64,000 nt of DNA from Mesorhizobium australicum (lineage in GTDB: Bacteria > Pseudomonadota > Alphaproteobacteria > Rhizobiales > Rhizobiaceae): the NCBI RefSeq assembly GCF_900177325.1, contig NZ_FXBL01000004.1, forward strand, positions 1,860,001 to 1,924,000. The letters run 5' to 3'. The notes below the pieces were generated by a model, which was given only the letters and a program-made list of their open reading frames with translations, did no database searches and had not been told where the DNA came from. Of the stretch, positions 52,131 to 61,338 are shown piece after piece (position 1 is the stretch's first letter; each line of letters begins with the position of its first letter). A program made the translations under genes and the position numbers.

Positions 52131-53195
52131 ATGATCTCGACGAACCCGCAGAGCATTAAGTATAACCTGCAGACAGAAAAATTTATCGGAACGCTTGAAA
52201 CGATACAATTGCTTAGATTTATTGCGGCTGCACTTGTTTTATTTACGCACATAAGCTTCTACGTTCATCAAAGAGCCGATAAAAGCTTTGAGATTTGGCA
52301 CGATGGGACACAAGGGGTTGGGTTATTTTTTGTGATCTCGGGTTTCATCATGACCGTGACAACACATCATTCCTATGCCAGCGATGGGGCCGCTTGGAAG
52401 TTCACGGTATCGCGACTCATTCGCATCGTTCCGCTCTACTGGGCCGTGAATGCCGCGAAGCTGCTGGGACTGGTCGTCGTTCCTGAAATGATCGTCGCGA
52501 ATCCCGACGTAAAGAACGTGATTCTCTCATTGTTGTTCCTGCCGAGCAGGAACACAGCGGGGCAGGTCGAGGCCTTCTACGGAGTGGGTTGGACGTTGAA
52601 CTTCGAAATGATGTTCTACGCTCTCTTCGCACTTGCGCTGGTCCTGCGTCTTCGCCCTTCACTCATGGTGATACCGATACTTCTGATTGCTGTACTCCTT
52701 TCGTTTGCAAAAAATGACAGCTGGCCCGCAGCCGCCTTCCTACTGGACTGGCGTCTACTCTATTTCGTCTGGGGCATTTTGATTGGTCAATGGTATGTTG
52801 CAGGGCGAACCCTCCCAGTCGCGGTCGCGATAGGCCTTATCATCTTCGGTTTTATGTCAATGTTCTTTCCGCTGGGCGTATATGAAATCCTGTTGATGCC
52901 ACAACTGCATATTGCCGCTCTCATTATGGGATTCGTCGCCCTTGAGAGAAGGATAAGTCATAAAATCCCGAGATTCGTGTCCTTTCTGGGCGACACATCA
53001 TACTCTCTTTACTTAACGCATCCTATGATTGGCGTTCTCGCAGTTCTCGCACTCCACCGTTTTGCTGGCGAGATGCCGAGCTGGATGCTGTTCGTCCTTG
53101 CATCCGCAATCTGTATCGCACTCTCGGCCCTGACCTTTGTTATCTTCGAGCGTCCGGTCACGCAGCTGCTGCGCAAGCGTTTCATGCCCCGATGA
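52131..53195 (+). CDS. OafA/ExoZ-type acyltransferase 2
   Basis: The 354-residue protein is a second acyltransferase-3 member (IQLLRFIAAALVLFTHISFY, FFVISGFIMTVTTHHS, RLIRIVPLYWAVNAAKLLG, DTSYSLYLTHPMIGVLAVL) with about ten membrane helices. It is clearly paralogous to the gene before it, suggesting tandem duplication or two different acyl decorations. The 5' end is more AT-rich than neighbouring genes. Confidence 0.9.
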   Translation: MISTNPQSIKYNLQTEKFIGTLETIQLLRFIAAALVLFTHISFYVHQRADKSFEIWHDGTQGVGLFFVISGFIMTVTTHHSYASDGAAWKFTVSRLIRIVPLYWAVNAAKLLGLVVVPEMIVANPDVKNVILSLLFLPSRNTAGQVEAFYGVGWTLNFEMMFYALFALALVLRLRPSLMVIPILLIAVLLSFAKNDSWPAAAFLLDWRLLYFVWGILIGQWYVAGRTLPVAVAIGLIIFGFMSMFFPLGVYEILLMPQLHIAALIMGFVALERRISHKIPRFVSFLGDTSYSLYLTHPMIGVLAVLALHRFAGEMPSWMLFVLASAICIALSALTFVIFERPVTQLLRKRFMPR

Positions 53196-53231
53196 AAGGT
53201 GAAGCGAGTGGGCTGGTGTAGTAGGTTGGAT

Positions 53232-53249
53232 ACACACACACACACACAC
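53232..53249 (+). repeat. (AC)9 dinucleotide repeat
   Basis: Nine uninterrupted AC units lie 41 bases before the start of the polymerase gene, between it and the acyltransferase stop. Such simple repeats are rare in GC-rich alphaproteobacteria and can change length by slippage. Being intergenic it could alter leader or promoter spacing rather than reading frame. Confidence 0.9.
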
Positions 53250-53289
53250 GACTTATTCCCTCTGAGCAAACAAGCGCCGTTGCGAGGCC

Positions 53290-54564
53290 ATGAAGATAAC
53301 GATCCAAAACGTCCTAGTGTTTGTCGTGGTGAGTTACGCGATCGTACTGGCTCCGTTCCTCGACGCCGGATTCCGCAACTATCTAGTATTGCTGGCCGCC
53401 TTTGCCGGGGCGTTTTCACTTTTCGTTTTTCACGTTCAAGTGGCTCATGTGCAGCTGTGGAGCTTGGTCGTGATCGGCTACATGTGTCTCGTCGCGCTGG
53501 CAAACAGCGGGCTCCCGGGGCTTGGTTCGGTAGCACTGACATTTGCCTACCTGATGGGCCAGTTTACAGTCGCCTCGATCGCGAAAAGGTCTTGGTTCGA
53601 TGCACGATTCGCGGCGACCCTGCTCGGCAGGATCGTGATAGCCTATGCCATCGTATCCGTCCTTCAGATGATTGCGTCGTTCACTGGCCTGTCGGTGCCA
53701 AATCTAATAGCAAGCAAAGGCTTGTGGAGCTACAACTCACTCGCTTATGAGCCGTCACATCTTGGTCGTGCGATCGGCATTACGATGCTGGCCTACCTGA
53801 TCGTTGTTCGCGGGGAGTCCGGCGGTCGCCTTTCCTTCAGATCCGGGTCCATGAACAGAAAGGTCCTCATCGCCTTCTTTGTCACGATGTTGCTAAGCGG
53901 CAGCGCGGTAGCTGCGATTGCCATCCCGATAGCATTGATCTTCGCGTTGAGACCGCGGTGGTCGGTCCCGCTGATGGTCATCACGTTCCTGGTTTGGCCG
54001 TCGCTGACGTACATCGACTATGAACCGTTGCAACGCGCAATCCGGTTGATCAGCAACTTAGACACCCTTGATATCGAAAGACTTGCCGAGGCCGATGGCA
54101 GCGGTGCCGCTAGGTTGATACCCTTTCTTATCTACCTGGATCTTGCTGACCCCTGGACATGGACATTCTGGTTTGGCTATGGCGCCCAGGGCGCAGCGAG
54201 TGTCTTTGTCGACCGCGTTAAGGGGATCGCCGACTACGAAGGCGGCGTCTCGTTCTTGCCTGGGTTCCTCGTGACATACGGCTTGGTTGGGTCCGCATTT
54301 TTTCTATGGGTCCTTTTAATAAGCGCTTGGAATAGCACTACTTTTCCAATTATCGTCTTCTGGTTCGTTTTCTTTACAAGCGTTCCGTGGAATATTCAGT
54401 TGTTCTGGTATGGACTCATCGTCCTTATTTTGGTCAATGAAGCAATCTCCAAACGAAACAGATATCTGCTTGGTGGTGAGCGGCGTGATCTCAAGAGGAG
54501 GCCAAACTGGGTTCGCCTGAAGATCGATCCCGTTTCCGATTCAAGAGGTACAAGAAAGCGATGA
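53290..54564 (+). CDS. Wzy-like polysaccharide polymerase
   Basis: The 424-residue protein has about ten or eleven membrane helices and a periplasmic loop after YEPSHLGRAIG, a motif recalling the EPSH segment of Wzy/O-antigen polymerases and ligases. Lack of sequence conservation is normal for this class. With the Wzx-type flippase it makes this a Wzy-dependent locus. ATG 53290 is preceded by GCGAGGCC. Its stop overlaps the ATG of the next small frame. Confidence 0.75.
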   Translation: MKITIQNVLVFVVVSYAIVLAPFLDAGFRNYLVLLAAFAGAFSLFVFHVQVAHVQLWSLVVIGYMCLVALANSGLPGLGSVALTFAYLMGQFTVASIAKRSWFDARFAATLLGRIVIAYAIVSVLQMIASFTGLSVPNLIASKGLWSYNSLAYEPSHLGRAIGITMLAYLIVVRGESGGRLSFRSGSMNRKVLIAFFVTMLLSGSAVAAIAIPIALIFALRPRWSVPLMVITFLVWPSLTYIDYEPLQRAIRLISNLDTLDIERLAEADGSGAARLIPFLIYLDLADPWTWTFWFGYGAQGAASVFVDRVKGIADYEGGVSFLPGFLVTYGLVGSAFFLWVLLISAWNSTTFPIIVFWFVFFTSVPWNIQLFWYGLIVLILVNEAISKRNRYLLGGERRDLKRRPNWVRLKIDPVSDSRGTRKR

Positions 54565-54842
54565 AATCCAGTTCTGCGTTGGGGGCACAATCTTTGACAA
54601 CGGTGAACGAATTGAACCCACACAGCAGAATCACCGGGTATGCCCGCAATTACACTCCGTTATTCCGGAAAATGGCGTGGTGGCCAAAAGAAAGACAGAG
54701 TGCGACAGGCATGGAACGTGCAATTATGGGCATGCCTATCTTTAGAACCGCGGCCCGTTCTTTTTGGATCGACTTATTGGAGCTTTGTGATGATGCTGAG
54801 AGGGTTTGCGTCCATGAACCCGCAACGAAGCGGGAAGGCTGA
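54561..54842 (+). CDS. Small unknown frame after the polymerase
   Basis: A 93-residue frame starts in an ATGA overlap with the polymerase stop. It contains HSRITGYARNYTPLFRKMAW and then a less protein-like part. A second frame from 54640 to 54942 overlaps it and is equally open. It may be the start of a gene broken by a frameshift. No family is recognised. The 200 bases after it are AT-rich and empty. Confidence 0.35.
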   Translation: MKSSSALGAQSLTTVNELNPHSRITGYARNYTPLFRKMAWWPKERQSATGMERAIMGMPIFRTAARSFWIDLLELCDDAERVCVHEPATKREG

Positions 54843-55052
54843 AAAGGAAATGTCTAGCGTTTCTTCATCATTGCTATCCGGTCGTCCGGAAGAGCGTCGT
54901 AAGAAGAGCGCATTCCGCCGCATCGAATGTAAGTATTCGTAAAGTAGCCGTCTGCTATACCTTCTACTGGCTGTTGTATTTTTATTGATGGCAATAATCG
55001 AAGGCATTTGAAAATATCTGAGATGGAGACTTATTGGGGTAGAAACCAAACT

Positions 55053-56045
55053 ATGAATATCACCGACGAAACCGTGAACCGGCCCGCCATATCCATTATC
55101 GTGTGTGCCTACAACGAACAAAAGCACATTCGCGAGACTCTCGATAGCCTAATCGGCCAGACCTATAGCAACCTCGAGATTCTTGTTATCGATGATGCCT
55201 CAACCGATTTGACGCCGCAGATTTGTCGCGACTACACAACACGCGATGCCCGGGTGCGCGTCATCACCCACTCCGAAAACCGCGGCCTCGCTCATGGACG
55301 AAAGACCGGCGTAGCTGAAGCCCGCCATGAACTCCTGACCTTCATCGACGCGGATGATATTGCCATGCCCGACATGATCGAACGGCTTGTGGCGGTCCTG
55401 CTAGCGGACGGTGATTGTTTGGGCGTATCAGCCTACCGCATATATTTCGACGACGAGCGCGACCTCGGCGTGCAGAAGATCGGCCCGACCAGCCGAGATG
55501 ACTACCGACGGCTCTATGACGGACGGAAGCTTATCTTTCTCTCCTACCCCAACCTTGTGAGAAAGGCAGATGTGCTGGCGGTTGGGGGCTACCGTGTTAA
55601 CATAATGCCAAACAACGACGGCATTCGATTTGAGGACTTTTGTGAGGACCTTGATTTGTGGTGCCGGATGTCGGACCTGAGCGCCGACGGTCGCTTTTTT
55701 ATTACTTTGGAGGAGCCATTATCACGCTACCGCAAACCCGCTGGTTCGATGTCGACGGCGAACGTGAAAATCATGCAGGATAAGATGCGCTGGATCAAAG
55801 ATTGCCTGCGCCGCCGTCGGGCCGCACAGCCAGAGCGATGCCTAGCCGATTTTCTCGCCTCGCGAACGGCGTTTGATCGATTTTCCGACTGGCGTGCCGA
55901 CACCGCCGCAGGGTTCTATAAGAAGGCGGGGTTTGCCTATTCTAAGCGTAATTATCTGAAATTCGCATGGTATGTTGCGTTAACAGCTACGATGTCTCCT
56001 AAGTTGATCCTTCAGAAGCTAGCCACGCAGAGTGCGAATTTATGA
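55053..56045 (+). CDS. GT2-family glycosyltransferase
   Basis: The 330-residue GT-A enzyme has the classic GT2 start (ISIIVCAYNEQKHIRETLDS, LEILVIDDASTDLTPQI) and the DxD region FIDADDIAMPDMI, then a GGYR-type acceptor segment and EDLDLWCRM. ATG 55053 starts at the domain edge; ATG 55023 is possible. It ends in an ATGA overlap with the next gene. Confidence 0.9.
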   Translation: MNITDETVNRPAISIIVCAYNEQKHIRETLDSLIGQTYSNLEILVIDDASTDLTPQICRDYTTRDARVRVITHSENRGLAHGRKTGVAEARHELLTFIDADDIAMPDMIERLVAVLLADGDCLGVSAYRIYFDDERDLGVQKIGPTSRDDYRRLYDGRKLIFLSYPNLVRKADVLAVGGYRVNIMPNNDGIRFEDFCEDLDLWCRMSDLSADGRFFITLEEPLSRYRKPAGSMSTANVKIMQDKMRWIKDCLRRRRAAQPERCLADFLASRTAFDRFSDWRADTAAGFYKKAGFAYSKRNYLKFAWYVALTATMSPKLILQKLATQSANL

Positions 56046-57427
56046 TGGATGTATCAACGGGTAGCCCAGAAATCTTAGAAGGGAACGCTCTGCGCCGACT
56101 GTTTTCGGGGCTCGATAAGAACAAGATCCGCTATGCCGTGCTGCGCAACCACGAACAGTTGCCGGATCGAGTCGGATCGCGAGATATCGACCTGCTTGTG
56201 CATCCAGACGACCGATCCGCTGCCAGAAGGGTGACCGTAGCCGTTGGGAAAGAACTCGAATTGAAGCTATCGGATGTGTTCGATGACGATATGTTTTCAT
56301 CGATCTGGTTATTTCGCAGGGCCGGCCACGGTGCCCCCTTTGCCCTGAGCGTCGACTTTTTTCCGGGTCGCAGGGTTTACGGGGTTGAACTCTATTCCGT
56401 TCAGGATGCGCTTTCCAACCTCCGCCTTCACCGTGGCATCCCTGTGGTCCGTGAGCCCTTCGTTTTTCTCGACAAATGGCTTTATCACCTCGTGGTCGGC
56501 AGGTCCACGCCGGCTAGATACGATGAGTTGTTCGCAAGCATAGTAGTCCGGCATCACGACGAACTCTTGGCTTATATTGAAACCTTCCTTGGCCGGGAGG
56601 AGGCTGAGGCGGCATTGAGTGTCGTTCGCGCCGGTCAGTCTTCGACCCTTCCGGCGCGATCCGCACGCGAGCGTCTAAGGATGCTGCGTGCACGCCTTAA
56701 TGTCAGAAGCCTCAAGAGCCTTTCCGGTCCGCTTTGGTTCCTGGCGTACCGCCTGCGAGATCAATTCAAGCTGCGCGGGTTGTTTGTTTCGATAAGCGGG
56801 CCGGACGGATCCGGCAAGACGACGGTGATCCGCGAAGTTGCCGCTCAGCTCGAAACGATTTTCGGTGCAGGCGAAGTAAGAAATGCTCACTTCCGCCCGA
56901 CAGTGCTCCCTCGTATCGCTAAAGTAGCCAAGAAGGCGCGCGCGATAAATACTGTGGACGAGAACTACGAACAGCCCCACCGCGCCAAGCCCTCTGGTGT
57001 GATCGGGTCTGCAATGCGACTGATCTATTATTGGTTTGACTACCTCGGCGGCTATTTTCGGCACATTCTTCCTGTACTGAAGCGTCGCGAGGTGATGCTG
57101 TTCGACCGCTACTACTTCGACATGATCGCGGATCCTTCCCGAAGCCGGATTGCGTTGCCAAAGCGGCTCATGCGGGTCTTGGGGCGCCTCTTACCGCTGC
57201 CGGACTACGCTTTTTTCATCCGAGTCGACCCTGAAGAGATCCGGCGCCGCAAGCAGGAACTCACAATCGAGCGGATCGTCGAGCTGAACGGGCAATACGA
57301 AGACCTCGTCAGGCGCGGCTGGTTGATCCCGATCGAAAACAATGGCTCCCCCGAAGAAGCGGCAGCTGCGATCGTCGATTGCATTATTGCCGATCGACAT
57401 GCGAAAGCAATCCGGGCGCTTCGGTGA
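56042..57427 (+). CDS. Nucleotidyltransferase-like plus thymidylate-kinase-like fusion
   Basis: The 461-residue protein has two parts. The N-terminal region (about 20-200) resembles the nucleotidyltransferase fold (GSRDIDLLVHPDDRS, 45-59). The C-terminal region (about 245-455) is a P-loop kinase of the thymidylate-kinase class with Walker A GPDGSGKTT (253-261), a DRYYFDMIADPSRSR segment and RxRKQELT-like lid residues. Similar proteins occur in polysaccharide loci without a defined role. It is coupled by ATGA and GTGA overlaps to flanking glycosyltransferase genes. Confidence 0.75.
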   Translation: MMDVSTGSPEILEGNALRRLFSGLDKNKIRYAVLRNHEQLPDRVGSRDIDLLVHPDDRSAARRVTVAVGKELELKLSDVFDDDMFSSIWLFRRAGHGAPFALSVDFFPGRRVYGVELYSVQDALSNLRLHRGIPVVREPFVFLDKWLYHLVVGRSTPARYDELFASIVVRHHDELLAYIETFLGREEAEAALSVVRAGQSSTLPARSARERLRMLRARLNVRSLKSLSGPLWFLAYRLRDQFKLRGLFVSISGPDGSGKTTVIREVAAQLETIFGAGEVRNAHFRPTVLPRIAKVAKKARAINTVDENYEQPHRAKPSGVIGSAMRLIYYWFDYLGGYFRHILPVLKRREVMLFDRYYFDMIADPSRSRIALPKRLMRVLGRLLPLPDYAFFIRVDPEEIRRRKQELTIERIVELNGQYEDLVRRGWLIPIENNGSPEEAAAAIVDCIIADRHAKAIRALR

Positions 57428-58530
57428 TCGTATTTTGCCACCTACTCAACGACCGTTCGGGCAGCCCAACAGTGCTGCGCGCCACGCTCGAGGCGCTGGG
57501 CGCTCGTGAGAGCGGACTGCTGTTCGTAGGCTCGCAAGGGTGCGGCGTTCTGGATCAGGCCGGGGTGTCGACGCGACGCTATTGGTATCGCCGAAGCCGC
57601 TACCGAATCGTGACGCTGTTCACCTATTTCGCCAGCCAGCTGGCGCTTTACCGCGCGCTGAGCCTGTCGCGCGACATTCCCAGCGATGCCACGATCTTCG
57701 TGAACACACTGCTGCCCTTCGCTGCTATGCTTTGGGGAAAGAGGACCGGGCGGCGGGTGATCGTGCACGTACACGAGATCTCGATTACACCGGGTCCACT
57801 GCGCTGCTTTCTGACGCGTTGTGCGGGGCGCTGCGCAAGCCTGCTGCTTTATGTGTCGAATGATCACCGTGCGCGCCTACCCATCGACGGACCGCGGGCG
57901 CTGATCCTGCCTAACCCGGTCAGCCCGGAAATCGCGGTGCGCGCTCGTGATCATGCGCCCGGACGTGCCGGCGGGGACTTCCGGGTGCTGATGCTGGCCT
58001 CACTGCGCGGCTACAAAGGCGTCGAGGAGTTCATGGCACTGGCGGCGGCGCTGAGGGAACGCGCTGATATTTCCTTCGACCTTGTTCTGAACGCAGGAAC
58101 AGAAGAGGTGTCAGCCTTCACCGCGCGCCACCCCGACACAGTAAATGTCACGATTCATCCCAGAACCGACGACCCCACGAGCTTTTATGCCCGTGCCGAC
58201 CTGGTGCTAAACCTCTCAAGGGTGGATCAATGGATTGAGACGTTCGGTTTGACGATAGTTGAGGCCATGACCTTCGGTATTCCGGTCATCGCCCCACCCG
58301 TAGGCGGCCCGGCAGAGATTGTGACCAACGGGGACCAGGGCTATTGTATCGACTCACGAGACGGCCTAGCCCTGCGTGCGGCCATCACCGGCTTGGCTGA
58401 TAATTCCGAAACCTATGCGGCTATGTCGCGGGCGGCACGGGTTCGCGCGCGCGATTTCACTTTCGACGTCTACGCGACCGCCCTGCGCGCTGCCCTGGAC
58501 TGGACCGAAGGGGCACAGGGCAAATCATGA
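57424..58530 (+). CDS. GT4-family glycosyltransferase
   Basis: The 368-residue GT-B enzyme has VIVHVHEISITPGPLRCFLT, LYVSNDHRARLPIDGPRALI and the donor domain (FRVLMLASLRGYKGVEEFMA, ETFGLTIVEAMTFGIPVIAP with the E-x7-E motif, VGGPAEIVTNGDQGY). GTG 57424 overlaps the preceding stop (GTGA); the longer frame from 57379 lies inside the upstream gene. It ends in an ATGA overlap. Confidence 0.9.
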   Translation: MIVFCHLLNDRSGSPTVLRATLEALGARESGLLFVGSQGCGVLDQAGVSTRRYWYRRSRYRIVTLFTYFASQLALYRALSLSRDIPSDATIFVNTLLPFAAMLWGKRTGRRVIVHVHEISITPGPLRCFLTRCAGRCASLLLYVSNDHRARLPIDGPRALILPNPVSPEIAVRARDHAPGRAGGDFRVLMLASLRGYKGVEEFMALAAALRERADISFDLVLNAGTEEVSAFTARHPDTVNVTIHPRTDDPTSFYARADLVLNLSRVDQWIETFGLTIVEAMTFGIPVIAPPVGGPAEIVTNGDQGYCIDSRDGLALRAAITGLADNSETYAAMSRAARVRARDFTFDVYATALRAALDWTEGAQGKS

Positions 58531-59606
58531 AGATTGCGTTGCTGGGCACGGTTGGCGTGCCGGGCCGCTACGGCGGCTTCGAAACCCTTGCCGAGAACTT
58601 CGTCCATTACCACGCGGACAGCGGGCGCGACGCCACGCTTACGGTGTGGTGTTCGTCTAGAGGCAAGGTGGACCGCCCTACCCGGTTCAAAAGCGCGGCG
58701 CTGCGTTATATCGGTCTGGAGGCGAACGGAATGCAGAGTATCCTGTATGACGCACTGAGCCTGCTGGATGCCGTGCGGACCCGGCATGACCGTATCGTCC
58801 TGCTGGGGGTCTCCGGCGCAATGATGCTGCCACTGATCCGGCTGATCAGCCGAGCCCGGATTGTTACCAATATCGACGGGATTGAATGGAAGCGCGAAAA
58901 GTGGAACGGCCCTGTCCGTGCTTTCTTGCGAGCGTCGGAGTGGGCGGCAGTGAGATTCTCGCACGCCGTGATCGCCGACAACCAAGCCATCGCCGACCAC
59001 GTGCGCGCGGCCTATGGCAGCAATTCTTATGTCATTGCCTATGGCGGCGACCAAGCGGTGGCCGATGGGGCCGTGGGCGAGGCCCCCGCGGGCCTGCCTG
59101 AACGCTACGCTCTAGCCCTCTGCCGGATTGAGCCGGAAAATAACGTGCGCATGATACTTGAGGCATTCGCTGGAATCGATGAACCGCTGGTCTTCGTCGG
59201 AAACTGGGACAGCAGCGCCTATGGCCGCAACCTTAGGGCGCGCTACTCCAACCGCGCAAAGCTGCACCTGCTGGACCCGGTCTACGAGCCCGGCGCACTG
59301 CATTCGCTCCGCGCGAGGGCTTCAGTCTATGTGCATGGCCATTCCGCGGGGGGCACCAACCCTTCGCTGGTCGAGATGATGCATTTCGGAGTGCCTGTGC
59401 TGGCGCATGGCTGCGCCTTCAACCGGCACAGCACTGAGGGCAAGGCACGCTATTTCGAAACGTCTGAAGAACTTGTGGCGCAGGCGCGGGGCCTTGCCCC
59501 TGAAGATGCCGCCGAGATCGGGGCAGCCATGCAGGATATAGCGGCACGTCGCTACACATGGGATAAAATTGGGAAAGCCTATTTCGAGCTGTTGGATCGC
59601 GTGTGA
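58527..59606 (+). CDS. DUF1972-type (WchF-like) rhamnosyltransferase
   Basis: The 359-residue enzyme has the DUF1972 N-terminal domain (KIALLGTVGVPGRYGGFETL, AENFVHYHA, NIDGIEWKREKWN, FSHAVIADNQAIADHV) and a GT4 donor domain (SVYVHGHSAGGTNPSLVEMM). Characterised relatives add L-rhamnose from dTDP-rhamnose (WchF/Cps2T). This agrees with the rfb genes directly downstream and predicts rhamnose in the polysaccharide. Confidence 0.88.
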   Translation: MKIALLGTVGVPGRYGGFETLAENFVHYHADSGRDATLTVWCSSRGKVDRPTRFKSAALRYIGLEANGMQSILYDALSLLDAVRTRHDRIVLLGVSGAMMLPLIRLISRARIVTNIDGIEWKREKWNGPVRAFLRASEWAAVRFSHAVIADNQAIADHVRAAYGSNSYVIAYGGDQAVADGAVGEAPAGLPERYALALCRIEPENNVRMILEAFAGIDEPLVFVGNWDSSAYGRNLRARYSNRAKLHLLDPVYEPGALHSLRARASVYVHGHSAGGTNPSLVEMMHFGVPVLAHGCAFNRHSTEGKARYFETSEELVAQARGLAPEDAAEIGAAMQDIAARRYTWDKIGKAYFELLDRV

Positions 59607-59665
59607 GCTGACGTAGGAGACCAGCTCGACGATGCTCTAGCGCAAAACAGAAAGATGATCACGAC

Positions 59666-60232
59666 ATGAAGATAGAGGACACAAATCTGGTAGGGGTGAA
59701 GATCCTGACTCCAGTTCGTCATAGCGATCCCCGAGGATTTTTCAGCGAGAGCTGGAGCAAGGCAAGAATGGAAGCCGCTGGCCTTCGTTATGACTTTGTA
59801 CAAGACAATCATTCTATGTCCGTTCATGTTGGCACCGTGCGCGGGCTGCATTTTCAGTCGCCGCCGCATGCTCAGGCCAAGTTGGTCCGCTGCGGCAAGG
59901 GTCGGCTGTTTGACGTCGCGGTGGATATCCGCAAAGGATCGCCCACCTTCGGTCAGTGGGTGGGTGTCGATCTGAGTTTCGAAAATGGTAAGCAGTTGCT
60001 GATCCCCGCCGGGTTTCTACACGGGTTCATTACGCGAGAACCGTCAACAGAGATCATCTACAAATGTTCAGATTACTTCGCGCCGGAAAGTGATGGCGCG
60101 GTGCGTTTCGACGATCCCGACCTTAGCATCGACTGGGGGCTTAAGGAGGATGCGTATCTGTCCGAAAAGGATGCCAGGGCCGCGTTTCTGAAGGACTTCA
60201 ACTCACCGTTCATCTGGGAAGGCGACGCGTGA
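59666..60232 (+). CDS. rfbC: dTDP-4-dehydrorhamnose 3,5-epimerase
   Basis: The 188-residue cupin has catalytic His62 in GLHFQ, Lys73 in QAKLVRCGKG and the PAGFLHGF motif at 114-121, followed by the Tyr in EIIYKCSDYF. It converts dTDP-4-keto-6-deoxyglucose to the L-lyxo form on the way to dTDP-rhamnose. Its stop overlaps the GTG start of rfbB. The 59-base gap upstream shows no terminator. Confidence 0.95.
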   Translation: MKIEDTNLVGVKILTPVRHSDPRGFFSESWSKARMEAAGLRYDFVQDNHSMSVHVGTVRGLHFQSPPHAQAKLVRCGKGRLFDVAVDIRKGSPTFGQWVGVDLSFENGKQLLIPAGFLHGFITREPSTEIIYKCSDYFAPESDGAVRFDDPDLSIDWGLKEDAYLSEKDARAAFLKDFNSPFIWEGDA

Positions 60233-61284
60233 AGATCCTTTTGGCAGGCGGCGCGGGCTTTATCGGGTCCGCAGTAGTGCGGCTGGCTGTGACTCGGGGC
60301 TATCAGGCGGGGAATGTCGGCGCGTTAACCTATGCTGCTTGCCTCGCCAATGTGGCTTGCCTGACAGATAGCCGGCTTTACGCCTTCGAGCAGGCGGATA
60401 TCCGCGACCGCGCGGCGCTGGAGCTCATCATTGCTGCCCATCAACCCGATATCGTGATGCAGCTGGCGGCCGAATCCCATGTCAACCGCTCGATTGACGG
60501 ACCCGCCGATTTTATCGAGACCAATATCATGGGCACCTTCAATATGCCGGAAGCGGCGCGCAAATGCTGGGGCGCGCGAGGCACTTCAGAGGGTCTCCGC
60601 TTTCACCACATCTCGACCGACGAGGTCCTCGGCTCATTGCCCGCCGACCCCGCGCTGAAGTTCACGGAAGCCACGCCATACGATCCGCGCAGCCGCTATT
60701 CCGCCTCTAAGGCCAGCTCGGATCGCCTAGTGCGCGCCTGGTTCGAGACTTATGGCTTGCCGGTAGTACTGAGCAACTGTTCAAACAATTGCGGGCCCTA
60801 TCATTTTCCGGAGAAACTGATCCCGGTGGTGATCCTGAACGGACTGGCCGGCAAGCCGCTGCCGATCTATGGCGATGGTAGCAACATCCGCGACTGGTTC
60901 TATGTGGAGGATCACGCCGATGCGCTGCTGCTGGTGGCCCAGAAAGGCCAGATTGCGCGCAGTGACAACATCGGTGGTGAGAACGAACGCAGCAACCTAG
61001 AGTTGGTGCAAACGATCTGCAGCATCCTCGACCGGCTGCAGCCCCGCAACAGCGGCCGCTATGCCGAGCTGATCACCTTTGTGACCGATCGCCCCGGCCA
61101 TGACGCCCACTATGCGATTGACCCGAGCCGCATCAGGTCTGAGCTTGGCTGGACGCCCTCTGTCACCGTGGAAGAGGGAATGGAGCATACCGTGCGCTGG
61201 TATATTGAGAACGAGGATTGGTGGCGTCCGCTGCTCTCGCGGCAGGGGGTGGGGATGAGGTTGGGCCAAAGTACCTCTGCTTGA
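60229..61284 (+). CDS. rfbB: dTDP-glucose 4,6-dehydratase, with unusual substitutions
   Basis: The 351-residue enzyme has GGAGFIGS (7-14), TDE at 130-132, YSASK with Tyr157 and Lys161, and GPYHFPEKLIPVVI. Several normally conserved positions are changed: NVDKLTYAGN is NVGALTYAAC (29-38), STDEVYGSL is STDEVLGSL, SNNYGPY is SNNCGPY. The catalytic TDE and YxxxK remain, but cofactor and substrate contacts may be weakened. It supplies dTDP-4-keto-6-deoxyglucose for both the rhamnose and 3-amino-sugar branches. GTG start overlaps the rfbC stop. Confidence 0.9.
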   Translation: MKILLAGGAGFIGSAVVRLAVTRGYQAGNVGALTYAACLANVACLTDSRLYAFEQADIRDRAALELIIAAHQPDIVMQLAAESHVNRSIDGPADFIETNIMGTFNMPEAARKCWGARGTSEGLRFHHISTDEVLGSLPADPALKFTEATPYDPRSRYSASKASSDRLVRAWFETYGLPVVLSNCSNNCGPYHFPEKLIPVVILNGLAGKPLPIYGDGSNIRDWFYVEDHADALLLVAQKGQIARSDNIGGENERSNLELVQTICSILDRLQPRNSGRYAELITFVTDRPGHDAHYAIDPSRIRSELGWTPSVTVEEGMEHTVRWYIENEDWWRPLLSRQGVGMRLGQSTSA

Positions 61285-61338
61285 ACCGAATCAAGATGGG
61301 GTGAACGCAACAACTGTCTTTCGAGTTAGGAATAACGA

